This document shows, piece by piece, positions 17,693 through 27,721 of a DNA stretch of 64,000 bases. The notes beneath the pieces are model-generated. The model searched no databases, was not told where the DNA came from, and saw nothing but the letters and a program-made list of their open reading frames with translations. Where the stretch lies: positions 124,001-188,000 of the forward strand of contig NZ_AKGD01000002.1 of the NCBI RefSeq assembly GCF_000271305.1. The letters are read 5' to 3'. The position numbers and the translations under genes were made by a program. Each line of letters begins with the position of its first letter. The first letter of the stretch is position 1. Source of the DNA: Hydrocarboniphaga effusa AP103. GTDB lineage: Bacteria; Pseudomonadota; Gammaproteobacteria; Nevskiales; Nevskiaceae.

Positions 17693-17856
17693 GCTGCTGT
17701 GCTCGGCAGCCCGCATGCGGGCGGTGCTCGAAATCCTTGCGTGTATCGATCACGCTTCGTCGCCGGCTTGCCGATGCGTGACATTGAATCCCTCATCGGC
17801 CGGGCCATCGACCCGCGCTCCGTCCGCATGCGGACTGTCTTCGCTCACGACGCTGA
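17693..17856. repeat. Dispersed repeat, copy B
   Basis: GCTGCTGTGCTC (17693-17704), GGGCGGTGCTCGAAATCC (17719-17736) and TTCGCTCACGACGCTGA (17840-17856) match copy A at 12441-12516 in order and orientation. Copy B carries about 90 extra bases between the second and third blocks. Confidence 0.65.
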
Positions 17857-17914
17857 TTCGGGGTTTTCTGCGCGGTGTAAGAAGTTTTTAAGATTCGCTG
17901 ACGAAACATTTAGC

Positions 17915-17934
17915 AACGCGGCCAAGGCCGCGTT
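17915..17934. promoter_or_regulatory. Perfect 20-base palindrome upstream of the hemerythrin-like gene
   Basis: AACGCGGCC and GGCCGCGTT flank AA, centred about 50 bases before the ATG at 17976. It is either an operator or a leader hairpin; no T-run follows, so a terminator is unlikely. Confidence 0.45.
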
Positions 17935-17975
17935 CCTAGACTGCGCTCCTCGAAAATTTCTTTCAGGAGCTTCCG

Positions 17976-18671
17976 ATGACCTTCCCGACCGCGCCGCGCT
18001 ACGATCTCTACGCCGGCATCCATAAAGCCCTGCGCGCCTTCATGGCGGACACGCTCGTCGCCATCGGCCGCATGGATGAGGGCGATGCCGCCGACACCGG
18101 TCCCGCGCTGGCGCAGCTGCGCGCCCTGCTCGGCTGCATGAGGGCGCATCTGGGCCACGAGAACGAGTTCATCCATCCGCTGCTCGAAAGTGTCGCCGTC
18201 GGCGCGGCAGCGCGCATTTCGATCGAGCATGTCGAGCATCAGCGCGAGATCGCCACGCTCGAAGCACAGGTCGACGCCTTCGAAGCGGCCGACGCCTCGG
18301 CGCGCCCGGCGCTCGCGCTGAAGCTGTATCGGGAGCTCGCGTTGTTCGTGGGCGAGAACTTCTCGCACATGCAGTACGAGGAAGTGGTGCATGGGGCGCA
18401 GCTGTGGGCGCACTGCAGCGACGCGCAGCTGCTCGATCTCGAACATCGCATCGTCGCCTCGCAGACGCCCGACGAAGCCATGCTCGTGCTGCGCTGGATG
18501 CTGCCGTACATGACGCACGCCGAACGCTGCGCTTTGCTGTTCGGCATGCGCGCGATGGTGCCGGCGCCGGTGTTCGCGGCGGTGCTCGAGCTCGCGCGTG
18601 CGCATCTGCGCGAAGGCGACTGGATCAAGCTCGACGCGGCACTGTCGGCACCGAGCTTGCGCGCGGCTTGA
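17976..18671 (+). CDS. Hemerythrin-like (HHE) domain protein
   Basis: A 231-residue helical protein. Its N-terminal 150 residues carry histidine/acidic pairs suitable for a di-iron site: H16 in GIHKAL, H58/H61/E62 and H67 in AHLGHENEFIHP, H85/H88 in EHVEHQRE, and a later FSHMQYEE. Hemerythrin-like proteins bind a di-iron centre and deal with O2, NO or iron. The C-terminal 80 residues are helical and of unclear role. AGGAG precedes the ATG. Upstream lies a perfect palindrome that might be an operator. The gene ends convergently 36 bases from the S41 protease gene. Confidence 0.72.
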   Translation: MTFPTAPRYDLYAGIHKALRAFMADTLVAIGRMDEGDAADTGPALAQLRALLGCMRAHLGHENEFIHPLLESVAVGAAARISIEHVEHQREIATLEAQVDAFEAADASARPALALKLYRELALFVGENFSHMQYEEVVHGAQLWAHCSDAQLLDLEHRIVASQTPDEAMLVLRWMLPYMTHAERCALLFGMRAMVPAPVFAAVLELARAHLREGDWIKLDAALSAPSLRAA

Positions 18672-18707
18672 AATGCCGGTGGGTTACGGGCGGCGCGCCG
18701 AGCCGGC

Positions 18708-20999
18708 CTACCGAGGCGCAGCTGGCACCAGGCCTCGCAATGCCACTTCGAGTACCTCGTCGCGGCCTTCGCGAATGCCGACGATCGTCGGCATGACCGC
18801 AACGGTCGGCAGCACGCCGATGCCGTGCAGCTGCGTGCCGTCGTGCTTGAGCACGCGCATGCCGGTGAACGCCAGGCCCAGGCCGCCCGGCAGTCCGAAC
18901 TGGCGAATGTTGCCGTTGGTGCCGGCGGTTGGCGAGCCCACGATTTCGCCGAGCTTCAAGCCTTCGACGTAGCCCATGACCGACTCGGCGTAGCTGATCG
19001 CGCGCTCGTCGGTCAGAAAGGCCACGCGTCCGCCGATGTGCGGCTGCGCAGGTTGCAGGTTCCAACCCATGCCGTCGAAGCCGGCGGGCCAGTCGCGATC
19101 CGGCCGCGTGATCTTCGGCACGAACATCCATTGCGTCTGCTCGGGTTCGCGCAGCAGGTGGCGCAGGATTTCGTGGTTGTCCTTGGGATAGCCGCGCAGA
19201 TCGAAAATCACGCCCTTGGCCGCAGCAAGCGTATCGAGGTGAGCGCGAATCTCGTCCATCGGCGTGGTGCGCAGGTCCACGTACCAGATGTCGGGACGCA
19301 GCTGTTCGACGTGGGCGCGCGGCTGATCGGGCATCGGTGTGCGCCGCTCGGGCTTGAGTTCCACTTGCAGATGCCGACTGCCGCGCTCGATGTCGAGACG
19401 CTTGGCCACGGCCGGATCGCCTCCGCCCAGGCGGCCCGCCCACAAGCGCCGCCACTGCGGAGAGCCGGAAAGCAGGGCGTCTTCGTCGCGTGCGAGCGCT
19501 TCGGTGGCCACGCCGTCGATCTTCACGATCACGTCGCCGACCTGTACGTTTTGTGGCACCAGCGTTTGCGTGACGACGGCGCGGCCTTCGATCCAGCCGA
19601 TGGCCAGCGGCAGTTCGCCGTACGGCTGCTTCGGGGCTCCGCCGAGCGTCACCCTGCCGTGGCCGTCGTGCGCCGCGTGCACCAGGCGTTGCAGCACGCG
19701 CTGCATCGCCTCGGCATCCGCTGCCTGCCTTGCGGCTGCGAGCAGCTTCGGCAGCTCGGCGTTCCAGTCGGTCTGCACCACGTCGAAGTAGGGATAGAAG
19801 TGCTGGAAGGCGTTCCAGGCCACGACCGCCGCTGCGATGCGCACGCGCTCGTCGCCGTAGCTCTGGAAATTCGCAGGCAATGCCGGCGGCTGATAAGGCG
19901 CCGTCGCTAGGCGCGGCAGCGTGCTGCGCGCATCGCTGTACAGCGCCAGCGGCATGAAGGCGTGCAAAGTGTCCGCAAGGCGCAGGTCCAGCACGTCGCC
20001 CGGCATGGCGTGTTCGGCGAACAGCGGGCCTTGCGGCAGGGCGAGCGGCGTGATTGCCAGCGACTGCTTGCCCGCATGCGGCTCCTGCGTGTCGAGCCAG
20101 AAGCGATGCGCGCGCGAGCCCTGCGTCCAGCCCGCAATCGTGCGCGCGTCCTGCTCGAAGCCTGCGTTGGGGATGGTCACGCGACGCCACTGATCGCTTC
20201 CAGCCGGCGCGACCCGCAGTTCGAGATCGTCGGCCCCTAGCGAGCCCGCGCCGCGCATGAACACGCCGAAGACGATGCGCTCCGCTTCATCGGCCACCGT
20301 TGCCTCGATTTCGTAAACCTGCCAGTCGGGCCTGCGCACCGGGTGTTCTTCCATTTTGAGCAGCTGGATCGAACGCCTGTTCGCCATGACGTTGAGATAC
20401 AGATGCCCGCGCGTGTCGTCGGCCTGCTTCTGCTGCACGCGCAGCGCGCCGCGCAACTGGATGCGCATGCCGCGATAGGGCTTGGCATCGACGAACTGCG
20501 TGATCATGCCCGCGCCGGGATCCTTGACCGCTGCTTCACGATTCAGGCGCAGGCTTTTGTACAGCCGATCGATTTCTCCCAATCCAGCGCCGTAGTGCTG
20601 CCAGGCCACCACTTGCAGCCCGCCGGTGTCGCTTGGCAGCGGCGTGAACGGATGCGGCTCACCGTCGGCGTAGAACTTGAGGTTGTGGGCAAGCGGCGCG
20701 AATGCCGCTTCGAGCGCCGGACGCAGTTGCTGCGTGTCGTGGACCTGCAACATGCGGCCCGCGCCTTCGACGGCGAAGCGTGTCCACCAGTCGGCTTCGA
20801 AGGCTTCATCGCCCGGATAGAACCAGCGCACGTAGCCGTAGACCTTGGCGAACGCGACGAGCGCCTGGTCTTCGGGCGACAGCGCGGAAGCGGCTTCCGG
20901 TTGCGGTGGTGACGTGGCTTGCGGCGTGCTGCTGCAAGCGCCTAGCGACAACGACAGCAACACCCAGCACGACGACAACAGCTGCGATCCCCAGCGCAT
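18708..20999 (-). CDS. S41-family (tail-specific-like) lipoprotein protease
   Basis: A 763-residue secreted protein with lipobox LSLGAC (C22). An N-terminal region of about 350 residues contains aromatic- and Trp-rich beta segments with no family I can name. A PDZ-like stretch (VQVGDVIVKIDGVATE) and a C-terminal S41 protease domain follow. The domain ends in SYAESVMGYVEG, with S673 the likely nucleophile, and then GSPTAGTNG. It is expected to act in the periplasm. Physiological substrates are unknown. It is divergent from the PhoD phosphatase gene across 170 bases. Confidence 0.8.
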   Translation of the reverse strand: MRWGSQLLSSCWVLLSLSLGACSSTPQATSPPQPEAASALSPEDQALVAFAKVYGYVRWFYPGDEAFEADWWTRFAVEGAGRMLQVHDTQQLRPALEAAFAPLAHNLKFYADGEPHPFTPLPSDTGGLQVVAWQHYGAGLGEIDRLYKSLRLNREAAVKDPGAGMITQFVDAKPYRGMRIQLRGALRVQQKQADDTRGHLYLNVMANRRSIQLLKMEEHPVRRPDWQVYEIEATVADEAERIVFGVFMRGAGSLGADDLELRVAPAGSDQWRRVTIPNAGFEQDARTIAGWTQGSRAHRFWLDTQEPHAGKQSLAITPLALPQGPLFAEHAMPGDVLDLRLADTLHAFMPLALYSDARSTLPRLATAPYQPPALPANFQSYGDERVRIAAAVVAWNAFQHFYPYFDVVQTDWNAELPKLLAAARQAADAEAMQRVLQRLVHAAHDGHGRVTLGGAPKQPYGELPLAIGWIEGRAVVTQTLVPQNVQVGDVIVKIDGVATEALARDEDALLSGSPQWRRLWAGRLGGGDPAVAKRLDIERGSRHLQVELKPERRTPMPDQPRAHVEQLRPDIWYVDLRTTPMDEIRAHLDTLAAAKGVIFDLRGYPKDNHEILRHLLREPEQTQWMFVPKITRPDRDWPAGFDGMGWNLQPAQPHIGGRVAFLTDERAISYAESVMGYVEGLKLGEIVGSPTAGTNGNIRQFGLPGGLGLAFTGMRVLKHDGTQLHGIGVLPTVAVMPTIVGIREGRDEVLEVALRGLVPAAPR

Positions 21000-21169
21000 A
21001 ACGGTCTCCCTATCCGATGCGTCTTAGTCTGCCGAAGCCATGCAGGTAAAAACGAGAACCGTGGCACATCAAGACGAAGCGCTACAAACCGCAACAAAGC
21101 CTTCATCTGCGCCGCTTACGCTCGGCTGGCTTCTCATCACGTACCTCACTACGAGCCAGGAGACAGGGA

Positions 21170-22789
21170 ATGTCCAAGCGAGTCGAGTCGTCGCGTCGCG
21201 GGTTCTTGAAATCGTCGGCTGGAGCTGCGGGTGGCCTGTTGCTCGGCGGCTGTCTGCCGGGTGTGCTGGCCGCGCGGCAGGCGCCGGTGGTGGTGGCTGC
21301 GGATGCGTCGCGGCCGCGGGCCGACTGGGGTTTGCAGATCGGCGATGTGCTCGCCGACCGGGCCATCGTCTGGAGCCGGGCCGATCGCGAATCGCGGCTC
21401 GTCGTGGAGTGGTCGCTCGATGCGCAGTTCGACCAGAAGCAGAGCATCGTCGGACCTTATGCGCTCGAAGCCTCGGACTACACCGCGCGCGTCGACCTGA
21501 GCGGCTTGCCGCAGGGGCGCGAGATCTACGTGCGCACGATGTTCCAGAACCTCGACGACGAAGCGGCCGAGAGCGAGCCCGTGAACGGCGTGTTCCGCAC
21601 GCGTCCGCGGCGTCGCGAAGGTCTGCGCTTCGTCTGGGGTGGAGACACCGCGGGGCAGGGCTGGGGCATCAATCCGGACGATGGCGGCATGCGCTGCTAC
21701 GAGGCGATGCGCGCAGTCGATCCGGATTTCTTCCTGCATTCGGGCGACACCATCTACGCCGACGGGCCGATGAAGCCCGAAGTGGCGCTCGCCGATGGAA
21801 GCTGGTGGTACAACGCGTTTCTCGACGCGGTGCCCGAGAAGACCAAGGTCGCCGAGACGCTGCGCGAATATCACCGCGCGTATCTGTACAACCTGCACGA
21901 TCACCATGTCCGCGCGTTCAACGCGCAGGTGCCGCAGATCTGGCAGTGGGACGATCACGAGGTCACCAACAACTGGTCGGCCGCCAAGGATCTGTCGGCC
22001 AACGCGGCGTACACCGAGAAGCGCGTGCAGACGCTCGTCGCACGTGCGACCAAGGCCTTTCTCGATTACGCGCCGATGCGCTCGCACACGCAGGACGAAG
22101 CACAGCGTGTCTATCGGCGCATTCCGTATGGCGACGATCTCGATGTCTTCGTGCTCGACATGCGCAGCTATCGCGGGCCGAACAGCTACAACCGCCAGGG
22201 CTCGCGGAGTGAGGCGACCGCCTTTCTGGGCGCCGAACAGATCGCCTGGCTCAAGCGCGGCCTGCGTGATTCGACCGCCACCTGGAAAGTCATCGCGGCC
22301 GACATGCCGATCGGCCTGCTCGTCGGCGATGGGGTCGATGCGCAGCAACGTCCACAGTTCGAAGCGATCGCCAACGGCAACGGCCCGGTGCTCGGACGCG
22401 AATTCGAGATCGCCGAAATCCTGCGCTTCATCAAGCGCAGCCGTATCGGCAACACCGTGTGGCTGACGGCCGACGTGCATTACTGCGCCGCGCATCGCTA
22501 CGAGCCGAAGCAGGCGCGCTTCGATGACTTCGAGCCGTTCTGGGAATTCGTCGCCGGACCACTGCACGCGGGCACCTTCGGCCCGGGCGAACTCGATGAC
22601 ACCTTCGGCCCGCAACTGGTGTTCGCCAAGGCGCCGCCGAAGGGGCAGAGCAATCTGCCGCCGAGCGCCAACTACCAGTTCTTCGGCCAGGTCGACATCG
22701 ATGCGCGTACGCGCGCGATGACGGTGGCGCTCAAGGACAGCACGGGCGCGACCTTGTTTGCCCAGACGCTCGAGGCGCAGCGGCGGTAG
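21170..22789 (+). CDS. phoD: PhoD-like alkaline phosphatase/phosphodiesterase, Tat-exported
   Basis: A 539-residue protein with a twin-arginine signal (SRRGFLKSS, residues 8-16). It is followed by a PhoD N-terminal beta domain and a metallophosphatase domain. Metal-site motifs include GGDTAGQGWG, HSGDTIYADG, WDDHEVTNNW and TADVHYCAAH. The family hydrolyses phosphomono- and diesters in the periplasm with Fe/Ca cofactors, often under phosphate limitation; no clear PHO box was seen here. The start at 21170 directly precedes the Tat motif and follows AGGGA. Confidence 0.88.
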   Translation: MSKRVESSRRGFLKSSAGAAGGLLLGGCLPGVLAARQAPVVVAADASRPRADWGLQIGDVLADRAIVWSRADRESRLVVEWSLDAQFDQKQSIVGPYALEASDYTARVDLSGLPQGREIYVRTMFQNLDDEAAESEPVNGVFRTRPRRREGLRFVWGGDTAGQGWGINPDDGGMRCYEAMRAVDPDFFLHSGDTIYADGPMKPEVALADGSWWYNAFLDAVPEKTKVAETLREYHRAYLYNLHDHHVRAFNAQVPQIWQWDDHEVTNNWSAAKDLSANAAYTEKRVQTLVARATKAFLDYAPMRSHTQDEAQRVYRRIPYGDDLDVFVLDMRSYRGPNSYNRQGSRSEATAFLGAEQIAWLKRGLRDSTATWKVIAADMPIGLLVGDGVDAQQRPQFEAIANGNGPVLGREFEIAEILRFIKRSRIGNTVWLTADVHYCAAHRYEPKQARFDDFEPFWEFVAGPLHAGTFGPGELDDTFGPQLVFAKAPPKGQSNLPPSANYQFFGQVDIDARTRAMTVALKDSTGATLFAQTLEAQRR

Positions 22790-22816
22790 GCCCGGCGTGC
22801 GTTCTCGGGAGCAGGT

Positions 22817-22846
22817 GGCGCGTAGCGCCGGACGAGGGATTTTTTT
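22817..22846 (+). terminator. Possible terminator after phoD
   Basis: A short GGCGC-GTA-GCGCC hairpin is followed ten bases later by seven T residues. The gap between stem and T-run makes it a weak intrinsic terminator at best. Confidence 0.35.
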
Positions 22847-22865
22847 CGGGATGGGCGACGCCCCG

Positions 22866-23405
22866 CTATGACGGCGAAGCCTCACACGGCCCTTTGCGGG
22901 CGGCAGGGGGAGACAACAGCAGACGCCAGGCTTCGAGCTTGGCCGCGTAGTTCAGCGTCGCATGCGCCGGGCTCGTCGACGGCAGGCGTGCGAAGCGCGG
23001 CGGCGAGGCGAGCGCGGGCAGGCGCACGTAGCGCTTGAAGCTCTGCTCGGCCTTGCTGCCGTTGAAGAACACGCGCTCGATGCGCGGATGATCGCGCAGC
23101 AGCGTGGCGAGATCGTTCGGCTCGATGCTGTCTTCGAAGATGCTCGAATCGAGGCTGCCTTGACGGATGCAGCACTTGAGCACGTCCCAGAGCGCGAGGC
23201 CGTGGTGTTGCAGCAGACGCAGGCGGTCGGGATAAGCCAGCTCGCGATGGGCGCCGAACAGATCGCCCATGATCCTCCAGAAGGCGTTCTGCGGATGCGC
23301 GTAATACTGGTTCGCCTGTAGCGAAAGCGCGCCGGGCATCGAGCCGAGCACCAGCGTATGCGCACGCGCGTCCACCACCGCCGGAAAGCTGTAGATCAAG
23401 GTCAT
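22866..23405 (-). CDS. DNA-deoxyinosine glycosylase-like protein (uracil-DNA glycosylase superfamily)
   Basis: A 179-residue single-domain protein with the signature VLGSMPGALS-x4-QYYAHPQNAFW near the N-terminus and a C-terminal LPSTSPAHA. These match the hypoxanthine-DNA glycosylase (HDG) branch of the UDG superfamily. The family removes deaminated bases from DNA. The start at 23405 (MTLIYSF) is preferred to an ATG 24 bases upstream because the conserved fold starts there. It lies downstream of tolC on the same strand but behind a terminator, so it is probably transcribed separately. Confidence 0.8.
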   Translation of the reverse strand: MTLIYSFPAVVDARAHTLVLGSMPGALSLQANQYYAHPQNAFWRIMGDLFGAHRELAYPDRLRLLQHHGLALWDVLKCCIRQGSLDSSIFEDSIEPNDLATLLRDHPRIERVFFNGSKAEQSFKRYVRLPALASPPRFARLPSTSPAHATLNYAAKLEAWRLLLSPPAARKGPCEASPS

Positions 23406-23431
23406 GCGCGCATTAAAGCAGGCCTGCAAGC

Positions 23432-23463
23432 AAAAGGCCGGTCGTCCGACCCGGCCTTTGCGT
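23432..23463 (-). terminator. Intrinsic terminator downstream of tolC
   Basis: AAAGGCCGG and CCGGCCTTT arms form a strong hairpin. On the minus strand the stem runs straight into TTTTGC. It lies about 40 bases past the tolC stop and before the deoxyinosine glycosylase gene. Confidence 0.75.
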
Positions 23464-23501
23464 TCGACGCGTGTTCTACGCGGAAACGATGCGGGAATCG
23501 A

Positions 23502-24953
23502 TCAGCCGCTGACGAGCAGCTGATCGATCTCGGCCAGATCGCTTTCGGTGAGCCGTCCCGCCGCCGATTTCAGCGTGAGGATCGACACCAGATAGTCGTA
23601 GCGCGCGCGTGCATAGTCGCGCTGCGCGCTGAACAGCAGGCTTTGCGCGTTGAGCACGTCGACGGTCGTGCGCGTGCCGACTTCGAGGCCGGTCTCGCTG
23701 GCCTGCAGCGCGGTCTGATTCGAGATCACGGCTTGCTTGAGCGCCTTCACGCGGGCTGAGCCCGAAAGCACTTTGAGGTAGGCATCGCGCGTCTGCCTTG
23801 CGACGCTGCGCTGGCTGCCGAGCAGTTCGGCCTTGCGCTGATCTTCGACATTCGCCGCCTGGCGCGTCTGCGAGTTGACTAGAAAACCGCTGAAGATCGG
23901 GACGTTCACCTGCACGGCGACGCTCGGTCCTCTGTTTTCTTGATAGAAGTCACCGATTTCCGATTTGCGTTCTTTGCTGTCCTGGCTGATGTCCGTGTAC
24001 TGGCCGACGAGGTTGAGCGTCGGATAATGCCCCGCTCTTGCGATATCCACGTCACGCCCTGCGAGTTCGGCGTTGATGCGCGCGATCGCGAGGTCGAAAT
24101 TATTGTCCTTGGCCGAGGAGAGCCAGGCGTTCATGTCTTCGGGTTGCGGGCCCGGCAACGGAATCTCTTCCTGCAACGCAACCAGCCGCGCGTCCTGCTG
24201 GCCGGTAACTTCAAGCAGGGCTTCGCGCGCGGAGGCGAGCGCCTGTTCGGCTGCGATGACGTCGGCCGTGGTGACGTCATAGCTGGCCTGGGCTTCCTGC
24301 ACGTCCGTGATCGCCGAAAGACCGACGTCGAAGCGCTTCTTGGCCTGCTCGAGCTGGCGTTCCAGCGAAGCTTTGCGAGCCCCCGTATAGCGCAGGTCGT
24401 CGTTGGCCGCGAGATAGTTGAAGTAGGCCTGGGCCGAACGCAGCAGCAGGTTTTGCTCGGCTGCGCGGAACGAGGCCTGAGCGAGCGCGAGCTGATCGGC
24501 CGACTTCGAGAGCCTAAGGAACGAGGCCCAATCGAACAGCGGTTGGGTCAGGCTGATGTTGAGGTTCTTGTTGGTGTCGTTGGTGTTGAAGCGCCTGCCG
24601 ATCGGCGTCGGACGCAACTCGGTGTCCTGACGGCCATCGCCGTCGGCATCCACCGGATTTCCGCTGGAATCAGTGATTGGCACGCCGATTTCGGAGATTT
24701 GCTCCTGTGATCCGATGGAGTGCCCTTTGCCATAGGAGTAGCTGCCTGAAATCAACGGCAGCAACGCCGCCCGCGCCTGGGGCCTGGCTTCGAGCGCTGC
24801 GTCGCGCTGATGCGCGGCGGCCGCGATCTGCGCATCGTTGTCCGCCGCCAGGCGATAGACGTTGACGAGCTCGTTGGCCCAGGCCGACGAAGTCGACAGC
24901 GCGAGCACGGGAAAGAGCGCGGCAGCAGCCGCTTTGAATGCCGACAGGCGCAT
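23502..24953 (-). CDS. tolC: TolC-family outer membrane efflux/secretion channel
   Basis: A 483-residue outer-membrane factor. A signal peptide ends near residue 26 (SSAWANEL). Two pseudo-repeats of long coiled-coil helices and barrel segments follow, with TolC landmarks AAEQNLLLRSAQAYFNYLA, DVQEAQASYD and the late counterpart DVLNAQSLLFSAQRDYA. As a trimer it forms the exit duct for type I secretion and RND/MFS efflux systems. No inner-membrane pump or adaptor gene lies beside it. The rhodanese gene is directly upstream on the same strand (59-base gap), an arrangement compatible with co-transcription. Confidence 0.93.
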   Translation of the reverse strand: MRLSAFKAAAAALFPVLALSTSSAWANELVNVYRLAADNDAQIAAAAHQRDAALEARPQARAALLPLISGSYSYGKGHSIGSQEQISEIGVPITDSSGNPVDADGDGRQDTELRPTPIGRRFNTNDTNKNLNISLTQPLFDWASFLRLSKSADQLALAQASFRAAEQNLLLRSAQAYFNYLAANDDLRYTGARKASLERQLEQAKKRFDVGLSAITDVQEAQASYDVTTADVIAAEQALASAREALLEVTGQQDARLVALQEEIPLPGPQPEDMNAWLSSAKDNNFDLAIARINAELAGRDVDIARAGHYPTLNLVGQYTDISQDSKERKSEIGDFYQENRGPSVAVQVNVPIFSGFLVNSQTRQAANVEDQRKAELLGSQRSVARQTRDAYLKVLSGSARVKALKQAVISNQTALQASETGLEVGTRTTVDVLNAQSLLFSAQRDYARARYDYLVSILTLKSAAGRLTESDLAEIDQLLVSG

Positions 24954-25012
24954 CGCGAAAATCCCCCAATGAAAGCTTTTTAGTAGACGCAGTGGTTACC
25001 GATCAGACGGCT

Positions 25013-25330
25013 TCAGTACCGCGGCACCCTCGCATCGATTTGCTCGGACCAGGCATCGATTCCACCTTCCAGGTGCGAGACCTGGGTGAAACCGTTGTGC
25101 TCCAGGAAGCGGCTTGCGTGTTCGCTGCGAACGCCGTGGTGGCATAAGACGGCGATCGGAGCCTGCGGGTTTAATTCGCCGATGCGATCGGGCAAGTCCA
25201 TCAGCGGAATGTTGACCGCGCCGGGCAGCGAGGCGATGGCGACCTCCTCGGGCATGCGGACGTCGAGCACGGTGGCGCCCGAGGCGATGAGGGCTTGGAA
25301 CTGGGAGGGGCTCAGGGTCTGCATGGTCAT
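25013..25330 (-). CDS. Single-domain rhodanese (sulfurtransferase)
   Basis: A 105-residue rhodanese with the structural motif VLDVRMPEEV and active-site loop CHHGVRS (C63). Single-domain rhodaneses move sulfane sulfur between carriers in the cytoplasm. The start is either ATG 25330 or ATG 25324 (MQTLSPSQ); no strong ribosome site decides. Much longer in-frame extensions overlap the maf region and are rejected. It lies upstream of tolC, on the same strand. Confidence 0.88.
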   Translation of the reverse strand: MTMQTLSPSQFQALIASGATVLDVRMPEEVAIASLPGAVNIPLMDLPDRIGELNPQAPIAVLCHHGVRSEHASRFLEHNGFTQVSHLEGGIDAWSEQIDARVPRY

Positions 25331-25505
25331 GGTTCGAAATGTTCTTGAACGCCGGAGTATCTCACTCCGTACAGATGGCGGGCCAAGCCTTTCGGCCCGA
25401 TACCGGTGCAGGGGCAAGATCGATGCCGCCGCCATGCCCGGTCGATCGCGCGCAAGCCGCGAAAGGCTTTTGCGAGCGCTTTGGGGCCCATGCGATAGTG
25501 TCGCG

Positions 25506-26155
25506 ATGACTGCTGCTTCCACCGTGATTTCCGCTCCCCAATTCGTGCTCGCCTCGCGCTCGCCGAGGCGCGTGGCGATGCTGCGCGGCGTCGGTTACGT
25601 GTTCGATTGCAAGCCTGCCGACGTGCCCGAGAAAGCCGCCGCCGGCGAGTCTCCCGAAGCCTTCGCGCGCCGGCTGGCGCTGTCCAAGGCGCGTACGGCG
25701 GACACTGGCGGACACGTGCATGGCGGACACTCCGCGGGCGGCGGATTGTTCGTGCTCGGTGCGGATACCGACGTGTCGATCGATGGCGAGATTCTCGGCA
25801 AGCCGAACGATCGGGAGGATGCGCTGGCCATGCTCGCCCGGCTGTCGGGTCGCACGCACCGGGTCTGCTCGGCCGTCGCCCTCGTGCGCGGCGAGGTGGT
25901 CTACGAGGCGCTCAGCGTCACCGAAGTGAGCTTCGGCCCGATCACGCCCGAAGACGCCGCCGCCTACTGGGCCAGCGGCGAGCCGGCCGACAAAGCCGGT
26001 GCCTATGCGATCCAGGGCGGAGCCGCGCGCTGGATACGCGAAATTCGCGGCAGTTACACCGGCGTGGTCGGCCTGCCGCTTTTCGAAACCTGCGAGCTGT
26101 TGGCCAAGGCTGGCATCAAACCGTCTCCCGTTCCCCGTCTCTCGTCTCCCGGCGC

Positions 26156-26159
<4 letters not shown>
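25506..26159 (+). CDS. maf: Maf-family nucleotide pyrophosphatase
   Basis: A 217-residue protein of the Maf/HAM1-like fold that hydrolyses non-canonical or pyrimidine nucleoside triphosphates and has been linked to septum inhibition. SRSPRR (17-22), GADTDVSIDGEILGKP (around 85-100) and the C-terminal GGAARWIREIRGSYTGVVGLP are clear family blocks. A Gly/His-rich insertion of about 16 residues (66-81) before the catalytic strand is unusual and is encoded by three GGCGGACAC repeats. The stop overlaps the rng start (ATGA). The maf-rng pairing is conserved in Gammaproteobacteria. Confidence 0.9.
25697..25730 (+). repeat. Triple GGCGGACAC repeat inside maf
   Basis: Copies at 25697, 25707 and 25722 encode the Gly/His-rich insert of Maf. 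Because the spacing differs, the copies are read in more than one frame. They look like a local expansion. Confidence 0.7.
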
Positions 26160-27622
<1,463 letters not shown>

Positions 27623-27721
27623 GCGATCGGGCGGCGCGCTGCGCCCCTTGTCCGCCCATTCAGCGCTCGGACGCCACGGCCTGACGATGCTCGCGTTTTC
27701 CGCTTCGAATCCTGCCCCTGC

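Larger units (their letters stand above)
17678..17975. other. Non-coding gap with repeat copy B and a hairpin before the hemerythrin gene
   Basis: A 298-base gap with no convincing gene. It holds the second copy of the dispersed repeat (17693-17856), two identical CCGCATGCGG palindromes (17711-17720 and 17824-17833) and a 20-base palindrome at 17915-17934. AGGAG at about 17964-17968 serves the next gene. Confidence 0.6.

Noticed and set aside
21149-22885. 578-codon frame antisense to phoD
   Set aside because: It covers a phoD gene with Tat signal and metal motifs, and no protein family is visible in the antisense frame.
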